NCBI GenBank assembly: GCA_028288125.1
Contig: JAQBOH010000133.1
Location: 1 to 34,454 of the forward strand
Direction: 5' to 3'
From: Mucilaginibacter sp.
Lineage (GTDB): Bacteria > Bacteroidota > Bacteroidia > Sphingobacteriales > Sphingobacteriaceae
Length of the DNA: 34,454 bases
The notes under the pieces are model-generated. The model was not told the DNA's origin. It saw nothing but the letters and a program-made list of their open reading frames with translations, and did no database searches. Positions 16,197-25,433 of this stretch are shown piece after piece. Within the stretch, counting starts at the first letter, position 1; every line of letters starts with the position of its first letter. A program made the translations under genes and the position numbers.

Positions 16197-18662
16197 TTAA
16201 TTGCCGCTTCCAGCCGCGCTTTTGCCCCTGCCTTTGGTGTCATCATTTTCGATGCCATGCTGGTTCTTTTTGATGTCGCTGTTCAACTTGCCGAACCTGA
16301 AATTTATACGGAAAGCCAGCGACCGGTAATAATTTTGATTGAAGGTATTCTGGTAAAATTCAGTGGAGTTAATTGTTGACCGGAAGCTATTGTATTTATG
16401 ATAGGGATTGTTAGCCACTAAAACCAGGGTAAGCTTTTTGTTAAAGAAATCTTTCGAAAGCAGGTACTGGTTAAAAATAAAATCGCTCGATTTGCCCTGC
16501 AGATTTACGTTGCCGCTAAAATAGCCGGCGTTAAAAGCGAAGGCAAACCCATTTTTAAACCTGTATCGTGTATTGCCAAAAGCGTTGCCGGTAAATCCGT
16601 CGTTATGATACATGCTGCCGCCAAACGTCCCGCTCAGCCAGACATGGCTTACCTGCCCGTTCAGCCCCAGGGTCCAGTCTTTGGTAATGTTTAAATTGGT
16701 ATTTACGTTTAAACCCACCGTTTTATGCGTGCCCAGGTTTTGAAAAGTGGTATACGTAACGGTATCTGTTTTAGTACCCACCTGTTCAGCCTGCAGGCTG
16801 GATACATTTTGTATAGAGTTATTTGAGAACGCATAGCTCAATCCTATGTTAATAGCATTTTTGGTAAAATTGCTGTAGGTCAACTCGAATGTATTATCCA
16901 ACTCTGGCTTCAGGGCAGGGTTTCCTGTATTTACGAATGTCGGGTTCGAGCGGTCAACAAATGGGTTAAGCTGGAATATGCCCGGCCGCTGGATGCGCTG
17001 GGTAAAACCAAAGTTAATGCTGCTGGTTTTAAAGCTCCGCTGAATAGATACCGACGGGATCAGGTTATTATAGCTTGGCGCCGTTGTAACTCCCGAGGAA
17101 ATGAAATCAGCGTTAAGGGAAGTATGTTCCAGGCGCAACCCTGCTTTCCCTGTCCATTTATCCAATTTTAACTGGTACGAATTATAGAGGCTGTAGATGT
17201 CCTGGTGATAATTAAAGTCGTTGGTCAGGGCGCTATTGGTCACAAATTGCTGTGTCGCAGCGTCGCGGTCGTCCACATGGAAATTGCTGTAGTTATTGCG
17301 CAAGATGGCCTTTGCGCCGGCCTCGATAGATACCTGTTTGCTAAGCGGACTAGCATAATCAACCTGGATGGTGTGGTCCTTATTGCCGGCGTCATTGTAT
17401 TGCTGATAATCGGGGTAAAACGCTACGGGATAGTTAAGCCTGCCGCTGAACAGATTATCATTCAACTGTTTATTCGGCGAATAGCTGTATTTGTATGAGA
17501 AAGTGAGCAGGCGGTCTTTTGAACTTTTAAACCCGAGCTGGTAATTAAGTGCCGCATCCAGGCCGGTAAAGCTGCCTGTGCCGGCGTTTTGTAATGTGTA
17601 CGCTTGTTTTTCAATTGCCAGGCTGTCTGTGTTCGAGAACTGCGTATTGGCCTGGTCCTGGTTATTGCCAAACAGGTTTAACGACGCGGTAAGTAAATTC
17701 AAGGTATCTAATTCATAACTCATTTCAGCACCGACATAGTGAAAATGGCCGCTCTGCGTGTTTAACCCTGTTTGATTGATGTTGGTTTTGCTGGCAAATA
17801 TATTTTCGGTACTTCCGAAGCCGGTGGTTTGGTGACCATTGCTGCCAAAGCCCGCGAACAGGGACATGCCAAACTTACCCTCTTTAAGGGTGCCGTTTAT
17901 GTTGTATCCGGGCCCGAAAACTGAATTAAAACGGCTATTGAACCCTATGTTATATCCCTGGTCGGCATTTTTTTTGGTGATGATATTAATGATTCCCGCC
18001 AAGCCTTCCGCGTCATATTTAGCAGGCGGTGTGGTGATCACTTCTATCTTCTGGATGTTGGTGGCCGGCATCGATTTTAATATGTCTGACGGGTTTTTAG
18101 CCACCAGGGCCGATTCTTTGCCATTGATCAATATCTTATAATTACCGCTACCCTTTAGCTGAATATTGTCATTGCCGTCAACCGTCAATAAGGGCACCTT
18201 ACGCATCATCTCGAGCGCCGATAGTGCTTTGCTGTCCGGGTCGGCCTGTATATCGTAACTGATACGGTCAACCTCTTGTTTCATCAGCGGTTTTACGGCT
18301 GTTACCGAAACCTCTTTTAACTGGCTGCTTGACGCGGATAGAAATACTTTCCCCACATTCACATCAGCATCCGTACCGCTTATGCTGATCGTTTTGTTTT
18401 TATACCCAACGGACGCAAATATCAGCTGGTAAGACTTCCCGCTCACACTTTTTAATTCAAAACTGCCATCCTCTTTTGTTAATGAACCTTTAACCGATTG
18501 CTGTGTTTTGGTATCCTGCAATACAACAGTAACATAACCCATGGGCTTATTGGCAACGGAATCTATCACTATGCCTTTAACGGTTAATGCAGCGGGCGCG
18601 GTTTGAGCTTTCATGGTGGTTATCATAAAGCAACAAACTGCAAAAAATAAAAGTCTTTTCAT
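16197..18662 (-). CDS. Outer-membrane beta-barrel receptor (TonB-dependent-like)
   Basis: 821 residues. Signal peptide MKRLLFFAVCCFMITTMKA. CarboxypepD_reg-like domain (about 25-105, VIDSVANKPMGYVTVVLQD), plug domain (about 110-225; GNYKILINGKESALVAKNP and KIEVITTPPAKYDAEGLAGIINIITKK), then an outer-membrane beta-barrel (about 230-821) with the family hallmark QRPGIFQLNPFVDRSNP and GNPALKPELDNTFELTYSNF. Likely located in the outer membrane and involved in uptake or transport; no SusD partner is adjacent. The C-terminus carries a charged tail (GIENDDTKGRGKSAAGSGN) rather than the usual terminal aromatic. Independent of the GLPGLI/receptor pair upstream. Confidence 0.9.
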   Translation of the reverse strand: MKRLLFFAVCCFMITTMKAQTAPAALTVKGIVIDSVANKPMGYVTVVLQDTKTQQSVKGSLTKEDGSFELKSVSGKSYQLIFASVGYKNKTISISGTDADVNVGKVFLSASSSQLKEVSVTAVKPLMKQEVDRISYDIQADPDSKALSALEMMRKVPLLTVDGNDNIQLKGSGNYKILINGKESALVAKNPSDILKSMPATNIQKIEVITTPPAKYDAEGLAGIINIITKKNADQGYNIGFNSRFNSVFGPGYNINGTLKEGKFGMSLFAGFGSNGHQTTGFGSTENIFASKTNINQTGLNTQSGHFHYVGAEMSYELDTLNLLTASLNLFGNNQDQANTQFSNTDSLAIEKQAYTLQNAGTGSFTGLDAALNYQLGFKSSKDRLLTFSYKYSYSPNKQLNDNLFSGRLNYPVAFYPDYQQYNDAGNKDHTIQVDYASPLSKQVSIEAGAKAILRNNYSNFHVDDRDAATQQFVTNSALTNDFNYHQDIYSLYNSYQLKLDKWTGKAGLRLEHTSLNADFISSGVTTAPSYNNLIPSVSIQRSFKTSSINFGFTQRIQRPGIFQLNPFVDRSNPTFVNTGNPALKPELDNTFELTYSNFTKNAINIGLSYAFSNNSIQNVSSLQAEQVGTKTDTVTYTTFQNLGTHKTVGLNVNTNLNITKDWTLGLNGQVSHVWLSGTFGGSMYHNDGFTGNAFGNTRYRFKNGFAFAFNAGYFSGNVNLQGKSSDFIFNQYLLSKDFFNKKLTLVLVANNPYHKYNSFRSTINSTEFYQNTFNQNYYRSLAFRINFRFGKLNSDIKKNQHGIENDDTKGRGKSAAGSGN

Positions 18663-18780
18663 ACGAGGGTTTCGTAATAGACGCTGAATGTACCAACTTG
18701 TGACAGAAGTTGAGAAAATTTAACAAATTTTAACTAAGGCGTTAGTTTATTTAAGGTGTAACAAAAGAAGAGTAAATCAT

Positions 18781-18808
18781 GCAAAAAAACCGGAATTTAT
18801 TCCGGCCT
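18781..18808 (-). terminator. Rho-independent terminator after the GLPGLI gene
   Basis: On the minus strand GGCCGGAATAAATTCCGG folds into a 7-base stem (CCGGAAT/ATTCCGG) and is followed by a run of seven T, a strong intrinsic terminator. It lies 85 bases past the stop codon of the GLPGLI gene. An additional small hairpin (CGTCTG-TCG-CAGACG) is at 18844-18858. Confidence 0.8.
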
Positions 18809-18892
18809 TCCATATGCTAATCGCAATTTCAATTTAACCGCAGCGTCTGTCGCAGACGAGCCTGCGGTGACGAATAAAATGTCACCTTCTTA

Positions 18893-19669
18893 TCAGAATA
18901 AAAACCCCTTTATTAAATCTTTCGCTATCGGGCCGCGGTCCTTTAACGCATTGATGAGAATTTCGCGGTAGCCCTTATTATCCAGCGGCTTCCCTTTTTT
19001 AGGAGGGGTGACAACATTGGGAGGAAGCGGGGTGTCTGTAACTTTAGTGGCAAACCAGGTGACATTCTCATGCGGAAGTGCCACGCCGAGGATCATACCG
19101 GGTAAGCCGTTGAATGATTCCGGGCCGCCGGGAATTGGTATTTTACCGGTAAAGAAGGCCACTATGTAAATTGAATCGAGCATAATACCGTTTGCACGCC
19201 GGCAAGTGTACCCGGCAATCTCACGGGTTTCATCTGTTATCTTCCATTTTATTTTTCGCGTGCTGTCTTTTACAAGAAATGTCTCTTCGAAAATTTTCTT
19301 TTGACCTATGCTGATCTTCGAATTGAGGTCGGTATAGATTGTATTGTTCTGATTCATCAGCGGCGCAAAGGACATAAAGCCAACGGCCGGATCGGCATCT
19401 GCGGGTGTAAACAAAGTTTTGTTATCGCTGAATGAAAGTGTGCTTTTTAGTACCCTGAATTGCGGGTTGCTTTTTTTGTAAGCTTCCAGCGCAGGAACCC
19501 ATGCGGCGTCATTCTCCTTGTCTTTATCGGTGATTGTTTTGATCATGGCAAACAAGTTGGTTTTACGCTCATACTCAATAGTGCCCGACGTTGTAAAATG
19601 AGCGTGCTGCGCATTGGTCAACCGCACAAGTCCCAGCAAAACAAATAGGGTAATTATCGTCTTTTTCAT
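18893..19669 (-). CDS. GLPGLI-family exported protein
   Basis: 258 residues from the ATG at 19669 (MKKTIITLFVLLGLVRLTNAQ, signal peptide); an upstream in-frame ATG at 19690 would overlap the preceding gene. The family motif is present as FNGLPGMILGVALP (about residues 200-213). GLPGLI proteins are Bacteroidota-specific exported proteins, often encoded beside a large TonB-like or beta-barrel receptor; their function is not established. This gene follows the receptor gene by 7 bases, so they form a two-gene operon. A terminator follows. Confidence 0.92.
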   Translation of the reverse strand: MKKTIITLFVLLGLVRLTNAQHAHFTTSGTIEYERKTNLFAMIKTITDKDKENDAAWVPALEAYKKSNPQFRVLKSTLSFSDNKTLFTPADADPAVGFMSFAPLMNQNNTIYTDLNSKISIGQKKIFEETFLVKDSTRKIKWKITDETREIAGYTCRRANGIMLDSIYIVAFFTGKIPIPGGPESFNGLPGMILGVALPHENVTWFATKVTDTPLPPNVVTPPKKGKPLDNKGYREILINALKDRGPIAKDLIKGFLF

Positions 19670-19676
19670 CGTCGTA

Positions 19677-22463
19677 TTATTGTTTAACACCCGCGCCCAT
19701 TTTTGTAAAATCGTAATTGATGGTGAGCATGAAATATCGCTTCAGCGTGTTCGAAACGGTTTGTGTGATGACGTTCGCCTGTGCAACCCTCGAAAAGCCG
19801 GAGTTTTGGTTGAGCAGGTCGTTGCCCCATAGCTCCACCATTAAATTATCATTTTTAAGGAAATTTTTGATGATAAACGCGCTTAGGTTAACTCGGCTGT
19901 AGCTTTGGTGGAATGATGCCGTGGCGGCGTTGTACTGGAAATCGCTGTAAGTTCCAACCTGAAACTTCCCCGGCAAATAAATGGTGCCATTCACACCACC
20001 CTGGGCGCCCCAGCCATTGTTGTTGACTTTAGGCTGCAATGAGGTCTCGCTGATCGTATAGGTAGGGCCACCCTGGAAACCAAATTCTATCTTCTTCTGT
20101 TTAAACATTTGCAAAATAAGGATGGGGTTAAACACGTAATTTTTTGACATATTGAGCGAGTCGTTGGAGTAGTTATAACCATTGCTCCCGTTCATATTAA
20201 ATCCTATGCCTGCGTTGAGGCCGCCAAGGGCCGGAATCTTACGGCCAAAATTGAACCCGCCGTAAAAATTGGCCGATTGTTTATTGGAAAGGTTAAAATA
20301 CTGGCTTACACTTTGTCCGGCCGGCGTATAATTGATATGATTTATGATGGGGTTGGTGATAAATGTATAATTACCGTATGCCCCAAAAAACTGGTCGCTT
20401 ATCACCTTATATGAACGATAGTTGAAATTAAACGCGTTGGCGAACGACGGCGTAAGATTTGCGTTACCCACGATAATATTCAATGGATTAACATTGCTGG
20501 CAACGGGTTGCAATTGCTCGAGCGTAGGCTGCGTAGTTGTTCCTTTGTAATCCAGCTGGATCGATTTCATCTGCGAAAAGCGATATTCAAAATGTGCCTG
20601 GGGCGCCCAATCTACAAACTCCCTGTTGCTCACATTGCCTTTCAACTCATCCACCTGGTTAAAGTGGTCGTCTGTTATATGTGTGCCAAAGTTGAAAACC
20701 ATTTTTCCTTTTTTATAATTCAAAATAGCTCCCGCATGGTTCAAAAACTGGTTAAATGTATAGTTACTGCTTAAGCTATCAACCAACACGTTATAAACAC
20801 CGGCGGATGAAGGACTAAATGTATTTCTGTCGGCACTGGCGTGGTTCATTCCTATGCCATAATTCAACACAAGCGTCAGGGTTTTGGTAAACGGCTCGGA
20901 ATAAGAGAAGTTGGTGTTAAAGATGGAACTTTGCAGGTTGTTCGTCTTGTTTTCGTTAATATCCAGTGTGCTGTCAACTTGCTGCTGAGCATTATAGTAA
21001 TTGATATGCGATACTAAGAATCCATTGGCTGTGCTCTGGCTATACGATTCGCTAACCAGCACCGAAAAGGTGCGCCCTGGTTTTTGAAATTTCCTGGTGT
21101 AAAATGCGCTTCCGTTAAATGCCCGCTGATCGACGCTATTATCCAAACGTCGGCTTTGGTTGTTCACCAATGCGCCGTTGAGCGTATCGGCCGAAGCATA
21201 GATGTTATGCGTGGTGCTGTTTTTTGACGTACCGTCGACTGATATTTTCAGGTTTGAGCTGGTATCCAGTTTCGCCTGGTAGATCAGGCTTAGCTTTTGC
21301 CTGAACATAGAATTATCGTAAGTTTGATCCGAGCCGCTATTCAGGATATTACCGGGATAATTGTTTTGGGTAAGCACATTGGTTGTACCGGTAAGCCTCA
21401 ATGATTCGACCTTGTAATTGATATTTGCTGATTCCTTGTCGTTATTCCATTTGCTGTCGTAATGTACCCCGGCCATGCGCGATAGCGGGAACCCCTGACC
21501 AAAATAAAGGCCGCTAAAAACATCAAGGTCGTCGGGACTCTGGGTATTGATGTTAATACCATTGTCGTCGATGTCCACCTGGTCGCCCGTACCATATTTC
21601 TGGTTATCTGCCCAGCTAAGGCCAACTTTCCCGTTATTACCGGCGGTGCCATATACCGAAAACTTCTCCTTGTTTTTGAAGGCGTTGAACAATAGCTGGC
21701 CCTGGTAAATATTATCGGGGCTTTCGCCTCCCTGTACCTTACCGAAAATCCCCTGTTTTTTGTCTTCTCTTAATTTTACGTTGATAGTTTTCTGAGTTTT
21801 GCCGTCGTCCACACCGGTAAAAGCCGCCTGGTCGCTCTTCTTGTCGTATAGTTGAATTTTATCCACCATATCGGCCCTAATGTTCCGCGTTACCAGGGTC
21901 GGATCGTCGCCAAAAAACTCCTCGCCATCCACCAAAACTTTACTAACTGTCTGCCCCTGCGCGGTAATTTTGCCGTCCTTGTCGACCGTGATCCCCGGCA
22001 GCTGTTTTAGCAAATCTTCCACTTTTGCATTGGGCTGAATAACAAAGGCTTTGGCATTGAACTCGGTCGTGTCGCCCTTAATTTTCATTTGAGACACCGT
22101 CCCTTTTATTAAAACTTCTTTTAACAGCCGCGTTTTCAAGCTCATGCCGATCACGAAATCATGAACCTGTTTTGCAGCGTCGAGGCTGAATTCTTCCGTA
22201 TAATCCGCATAATCGGGATAGGACACCAGCAGGATGAATTTACCTGCCGTAAGGCCGGTAACGGAAAACGAGCCGTCGCGGCCTGCATACGCGAAATTAA
22301 CCAATACCGAATCCTTTGCCTGTAACACAGCAACCGAAGCGGTTCCCAGCTTTACGTGCTCAACGCTGTCGGCTATCATACCCTTTACCGAATAGCCGGT
22401 TTGGGCAAATGCGGAAACAGCGAACACGAAAAGTAACAGGCAAAATAAAACTTTGAGTTTCAT
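19677..22463 (-). CDS. Outer-membrane beta-barrel receptor paired with GLPGLI
   Basis: 928 residues. Signal peptide MKLKVLFCLLLFVFAVSAFAQ, CarboxypepD_reg-like domain (about 22-115), plug (about 120-250; GITVDKDGKITAQGQTVSKV, LVDGEEFFGDDPTLVTRNI, MVDKIQLYDKKS), then the beta-barrel (about 250-928) with QPTLEQLQPVASNVNPLNI and GNANLTPSFANAFNFNYRSY. Closes in YFMLTINYDFTKMGAGVKQ. It probably lies in the outer membrane and works with the GLPGLI protein encoded 7 bases downstream. Substrate unknown. Related in architecture to the receptor at 16197-18662 but only distantly similar in sequence. Confidence 0.9.
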   Translation of the reverse strand: MKLKVLFCLLLFVFAVSAFAQTGYSVKGMIADSVEHVKLGTASVAVLQAKDSVLVNFAYAGRDGSFSVTGLTAGKFILLVSYPDYADYTEEFSLDAAKQVHDFVIGMSLKTRLLKEVLIKGTVSQMKIKGDTTEFNAKAFVIQPNAKVEDLLKQLPGITVDKDGKITAQGQTVSKVLVDGEEFFGDDPTLVTRNIRADMVDKIQLYDKKSDQAAFTGVDDGKTQKTINVKLREDKKQGIFGKVQGGESPDNIYQGQLLFNAFKNKEKFSVYGTAGNNGKVGLSWADNQKYGTGDQVDIDDNGININTQSPDDLDVFSGLYFGQGFPLSRMAGVHYDSKWNNDKESANINYKVESLRLTGTTNVLTQNNYPGNILNSGSDQTYDNSMFRQKLSLIYQAKLDTSSNLKISVDGTSKNSTTHNIYASADTLNGALVNNQSRRLDNSVDQRAFNGSAFYTRKFQKPGRTFSVLVSESYSQSTANGFLVSHINYYNAQQQVDSTLDINENKTNNLQSSIFNTNFSYSEPFTKTLTLVLNYGIGMNHASADRNTFSPSSAGVYNVLVDSLSSNYTFNQFLNHAGAILNYKKGKMVFNFGTHITDDHFNQVDELKGNVSNREFVDWAPQAHFEYRFSQMKSIQLDYKGTTTQPTLEQLQPVASNVNPLNIIVGNANLTPSFANAFNFNYRSYKVISDQFFGAYGNYTFITNPIINHINYTPAGQSVSQYFNLSNKQSANFYGGFNFGRKIPALGGLNAGIGFNMNGSNGYNYSNDSLNMSKNYVFNPILILQMFKQKKIEFGFQGGPTYTISETSLQPKVNNNGWGAQGGVNGTIYLPGKFQVGTYSDFQYNAATASFHQSYSRVNLSAFIIKNFLKNDNLMVELWGNDLLNQNSGFSRVAQANVITQTVSNTLKRYFMLTINYDFTKMGAGVKQ

Positions 22464-22654
22464 CAGGTTAATAAGGTTTCTCTAAGGTATAACTAAATTT
22501 TTAGTAATTAGAAGGGCATTTCTGTTAAAATATGTTAATTGAATAATCCACCCCATGAAGACGTAAATTGTGCGAAGACGTTACAGGCGATTGAAACTTA
22601 TTTGGATGGCGGCATAAGTGCTTACTGCTTTGGAGTAGTATTAGTGCCGGCTAA

Positions 22655-23215
22655 TTACTTGTTGAATCGCGTCATAGTAAGTTCAGCGCCTATTGTGGCG
22701 AAACTTTTCACCATTTCAATAGACCGGTCAATGAGTTCCGGGAGAGCGGGCAATTCATCATCATCAAATCCGCTCAACACATAATCAACCTGGCGGCCTT
22801 TGGGGAAATTATCGCCGACGCCAAAACGCAGGCGCGCGTAATCATTATGGCCCAGCCGGGCTTCGATGTCTTTTAAGCCATTGTGGCCTGCGGCACTGCC
22901 CTTTGGTTTTAAGCGTAAAGTACCGAAAGGGAGGGCAATATCATCAACCACTATCAAAACGTTTTCAATGGGAACCTTCAGTTCATTCATCCAGTGGCTA
23001 ACGGCTTTGCCGCTGAGGTTCATATAGGTAGTCGGTTTTATGAGGCAAAGTGTGCGGGCCTTAAATGACACCTCGGTATAATAAGCAAGCCGCATATTGT
23101 GAAATTTCGCGTCTTCCTGCTTTGCCAGTTCATTTAATACCATAAATCCGATGTTATGCCGGGTATCAGCATATTCGGGGCCAATGTTTCCTAAACCGAC
23201 TATCAGGTATTTCAT
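22655..23215 (-). CDS. pth: Peptidyl-tRNA hydrolase
   Basis: 186 residues. Frees tRNA from peptidyl-tRNA that has dropped off the ribosome. Key residues are at the standard places: Asn10 (GLGNIGPEY), catalytic His20 (DTRHNIGF), Asn66 (TYMNLSG), Asp92 (VVDDIALPFG) and Asn112 (GHNGLKDI). Length is normal. It is the last gene of the tRNA-Gln/prs/rplY/pth row. Confidence 0.97.
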   Translation of the reverse strand: MKYLIVGLGNIGPEYADTRHNIGFMVLNELAKQEDAKFHNMRLAYYTEVSFKARTLCLIKPTTYMNLSGKAVSHWMNELKVPIENVLIVVDDIALPFGTLRLKPKGSAAGHNGLKDIEARLGHNDYARLRFGVGDNFPKGRQVDYVLSGFDDDELPALPELIDRSIEMVKSFATIGAELTMTRFNK

Positions 23216-23420
23216 TTTTTAGTTCATGGTTCATAGTTCATGGCCAAAATTGTTTTGACTTCGGACTATTGACTCCGGATTAAAGACTTAATAATGGCGA
23301 AGATATTACTTTCAAACAAAAACAGCGATAAGTACAAACTTATCGCTGTTATCCCGATAGCATCGGGACGGTGAAATCACAAATCAATCGGTGTAATCAC
23401 CATCACTAATCGGTGAAATC
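23216..23420. repeat. Word repeats between pth and rplY
   Basis: Near pth, AGTTCATGGTTCATAGTTC words (23220-23241) and GGACTATTGAC (23263-23273). Near rplY, repeated GGTGAAATC/GATTTCACC-type words (23371-23420). The GGACTATTGAC word recurs at 24101-24111 and a related GGACTATCGAC at 26162-26172. Confidence 0.6.
23321..23350 (-). terminator. Rho-independent terminator after rplY
   Basis: On the minus strand AACAGCGATAAG and CTTATCGCTGTT form a perfect 12-base stem with a 6-base loop, followed by TTTGTTTG. It lies about 80 bases after the rplY stop. A TCCCGAT-AGC-ATCGGGA hairpin at 23352-23368 sits next to it; this palindrome is common in Bacteroidota spacers. Confidence 0.7.
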
Positions 23421-23426
23421 CCCTAA

Positions 23427-24014
23427 CTATTTTTTAGCTGCAGCCGCGGCATCCTGCTCGGCCTGGCGTAACGCACGTGAAGTAGTTACCGATACGATGG
23501 TATCTTCTTTCGCGTTGGTAATGATCAGCTTATTAACATTAAGGTCGCCTACTTTTACCGACTTGCCCACTTCCAAAGTTTCAATGCTCACGTCAATGGC
23601 ATCCAAGTGATCTTTTGGTAAAGCCTTGATACGCAGTTTCCTTAATTTTTGTACCAGTTTACCGCCTGTTTTAACACCCGGCGATGTTCCGGTTAATTTA
23701 ACAGGGATTTCCATGGTGATAGGCTTTTTCTCGTCAAGCAACAAAAAGTCAACATGGATAATTTGTTCGGTCAATGGGTGAAACTGGATATCTTTAATGA
23801 TAGCCTGTGATTTTACACCAGCAATGTTTAAGTCGATGAAATGAACAACCGGTGTATACACTACGGCTTTCAAATCAGCTGCGGACACTGAAAAGTGGGT
23901 TTGGGTTGGCCCACCGTAAAGTACTGCCGGCACTAATGCCTGGTAACGCAGTTCTTTAGCGTCTCGTTTCCCTACGTTCTCTCTTGGAGAACCGCTAATA
24001 GCAATTGATTTCAT
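23427..24014 (-). CDS. rplY: Ribosomal protein bL25 (Ctc form)
   Basis: 195 residues from the ATG at 24014 (MKSIAISGSPRENVGKRDAKELR); the upstream ATG at 24041 would add MDHGLTNKQ, encoded by the spacer repeat, and is rejected. The N-terminal L25 domain (about 1-90: LVPAVLYGG, FHPLTEQIIHVDF) binds 5S rRNA; the C-terminal TL5/Ctc beta domain (about 95-180: LDAIDVSIETLEVGKSVKVG) is present. The tail is alanine-rich (EQDAAAAAKK). It follows prs and precedes pth, a classical arrangement. Confidence 0.97.
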   Translation of the reverse strand: MKSIAISGSPRENVGKRDAKELRYQALVPAVLYGGPTQTHFSVSAADLKAVVYTPVVHFIDLNIAGVKSQAIIKDIQFHPLTEQIIHVDFLLLDEKKPITMEIPVKLTGTSPGVKTGGKLVQKLRKLRIKALPKDHLDAIDVSIETLEVGKSVKVGDLNVNKLIITNAKEDTIVSVTTSRALRQAEQDAAAAAKK

Positions 24015-24027
24015 TTGTTTGTTTGTT

Positions 24028-24120
24028 AGTCCATGGTCCATAGACCATGGCTATTGTTTGTATTTATTTATTGTTTGTATTCTTTTCAAAATTCGTCTAT
24101 GGACTATTGACCATTGACTA
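24028..24120. repeat. Inverted GTCCATGGTCCATAG word repeat between prs and rplY
   Basis: The left arm TAGTCCATGGTCCATAGACC (24028-24047) and the reverse complement of the right arm (24101-24120) match at 17 of 20 bases, with a 53-base AT-rich centre. The right arm begins 2 bases from the prs stop codon (24123-24125); the left arm supplies the false upstream ATG of rplY. Confidence 0.8.
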
Positions 24121-24122
24121 CT

Positions 24123-25067
24123 TCAGTCCACCCTGAACAACTGGCTTATTGAGCCGTGTTCGTTTACATTCATTATCGCTTTGGCAAACAGGTCGGCGGT
24201 GCTCAATACTCTTATTTTGCTGCTCTGTTGCTTAAGCGGTATGGTATCTGTTACGATGAGCTCGGTTAAAACCGAGTTTTCGATCGTTTCATATGCCCTG
24301 CCCGATAACACCGGGTGTGTGCATACCGCCCGCACGCTACGTGCGCCGCGTTCCATGATCAATCCTGCTGCTTTAGCCAGCGTACCGGCTGTATCGCAGA
24401 TATCATCTATCAGTACGATATCCTGGTCGGTAACATCCCCGATAAGGGTCATCGACTCAATTTCGTTTGCCCGTTTACGGCGCTTATCGCAGATCACAAC
24501 CTCCGCATTAAAAAACTTGGCAAATGTACGCGCCCTGTACGAACCGCCCATATCCGGCGAGGCAATGGTTAAATTGCCCAGCTCAAGGCTTTTAATATAC
24601 GGTACAAATATCACCGACGCATCCAAATGGTCAACCGGGATATCAAAAAACCCCTGTATCTGTGCGGCATGCAGGTCCATCGTCATAATGCGGTTAATGC
24701 CTGCCGCTACCAGTAAGTTGGCCACCAGCTTTGAACCTATGGCAACCCGTGGCTTATCCTTCCTGTCCTGCCGCGCCAGCCCGAAATAGGGGATAACCGC
24801 GGTTACATAATGTGCAGACGCGCGTCGCGCGGCGTCAATCATCATCAGCAATTCCATCAGGTTATCCGTCGGCGGGTTGGTTGACTGTATTAAAAATACA
24901 TCGCTCCCGCGTACCGACTCGTTAAAGTGCGGCTGAAATTCGCCATCGCTGAAAACGGAAAGCACCACCTCGCCTAGTTCCTTGCCATACCGTACAGCAA
25001 TATTTTCGGCCAGCACCGTAGTGGCTGAACCGGCAAATAACTTAACGGGATTGAACTGTAAAGGCAT
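24123..25067 (-). CDS. prs: Ribose-phosphate pyrophosphokinase
   Basis: 314 residues. Makes PRPP from ribose 5-phosphate and ATP for nucleotide, histidine and NAD synthesis. Motifs: FSDGEFQPHFNESVRGSDV near 39-57, the ATP-binding ARQDRKDKPR loop, TMDLHAAQIQGFF (metal and substrate), and the PRPP-binding loop IVLIDDICDTAGTLAKAA (about 215-232). Length is standard. It is 197 bases downstream of tRNA-Gln and starts the prs-rplY-pth row. Confidence 0.97.
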   Translation of the reverse strand: MPLQFNPVKLFAGSATTVLAENIAVRYGKELGEVVLSVFSDGEFQPHFNESVRGSDVFLIQSTNPPTDNLMELLMMIDAARRASAHYVTAVIPYFGLARQDRKDKPRVAIGSKLVANLLVAAGINRIMTMDLHAAQIQGFFDIPVDHLDASVIFVPYIKSLELGNLTIASPDMGGSYRARTFAKFFNAEVVICDKRRKRANEIESMTLIGDVTDQDIVLIDDICDTAGTLAKAAGLIMERGARSVRAVCTHPVLSGRAYETIENSVLTELIVTDTIPLKQQSSKIRVLSTADLFAKAIMNVNEHGSISQLFRVD

Positions 25068-25076
25068 CTTCTTATT

Positions 25077-25250
25077 TCGGATTTCGGAATTTCGATTTCG
25101 GAATTTTTTATTCCTTTTTTAATCTCCTGAGCCAGCTATAAAAATAATTTCGGATTTCAGCTATTCAAAACCGGGTAAATCCGAAATTGAAAATCCGAAA
25201 CGGCGCAGCCTTCTTGAACACCGCTGAAAACAAACAACTGTGAAAAATCC
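25077..25250. repeat. Word repeat of ATTTCGGATTT type before prs
   Basis: Words ATTTCGGATTTCGG recur at 25077-25103 and 25146-25160, and their complements at 25177-25200 and 25237-25247. A perfect 12-base inverted pair lies at 25146-25157 (AATTTCGGATTT) and 25177-25188 (AAATCCGAAATT). The motif ACGGCGCAGCCT follows at 25200-25211 and also at the edge of another repeat (26178-26189). Confidence 0.7.
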
Positions 25251-25264
25251 GAAATCAAAATTTG

Positions 25265-25335
25265 TTGCCCGACCAGGATTCGAACCTAGACAAACGGTAC
25301 CAAAAACCGTCGTACTACCTTTATACTATCGGGCA
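25265..25335 (-). tRNA. tRNA-Gln (UUG)
   Basis: 71 bases on the minus strand. Acceptor arms TGCCCGA/TCGGGCA pair fully, with discriminator A. The anticodon arm ACGGT-TTTTGGT-ACCGT has anticodon TTG (reads CAA). The T-loop TTCGAAT is present between AGG/CCT stem bases. CCA is not encoded. It is upstream of prs. Confidence 0.95.
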
Positions 25336-25433
25336 ATCTCCTGTAGAATGTTACCATTCCGAAAAGGAATGCAAATATAGGACGATTTTTTGAAGTTCAA
25401 AAAAAGAATTGAAATGGGTTCGCTATGAGAATG

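Noticed and set aside
16197..22463. Possible SusC/SusD polysaccharide utilisation locus
   Set aside because: Two receptor-like barrels are present but no SusD-like lipoprotein or glycan enzyme is paired with them; the nearest partner is a GLPGLI protein.
24181..24789. 202-residue plus-strand frame opposite prs
   Set aside because: Antisense to a strongly conserved gene; composition rich in S, L and R typical of shadow frames.
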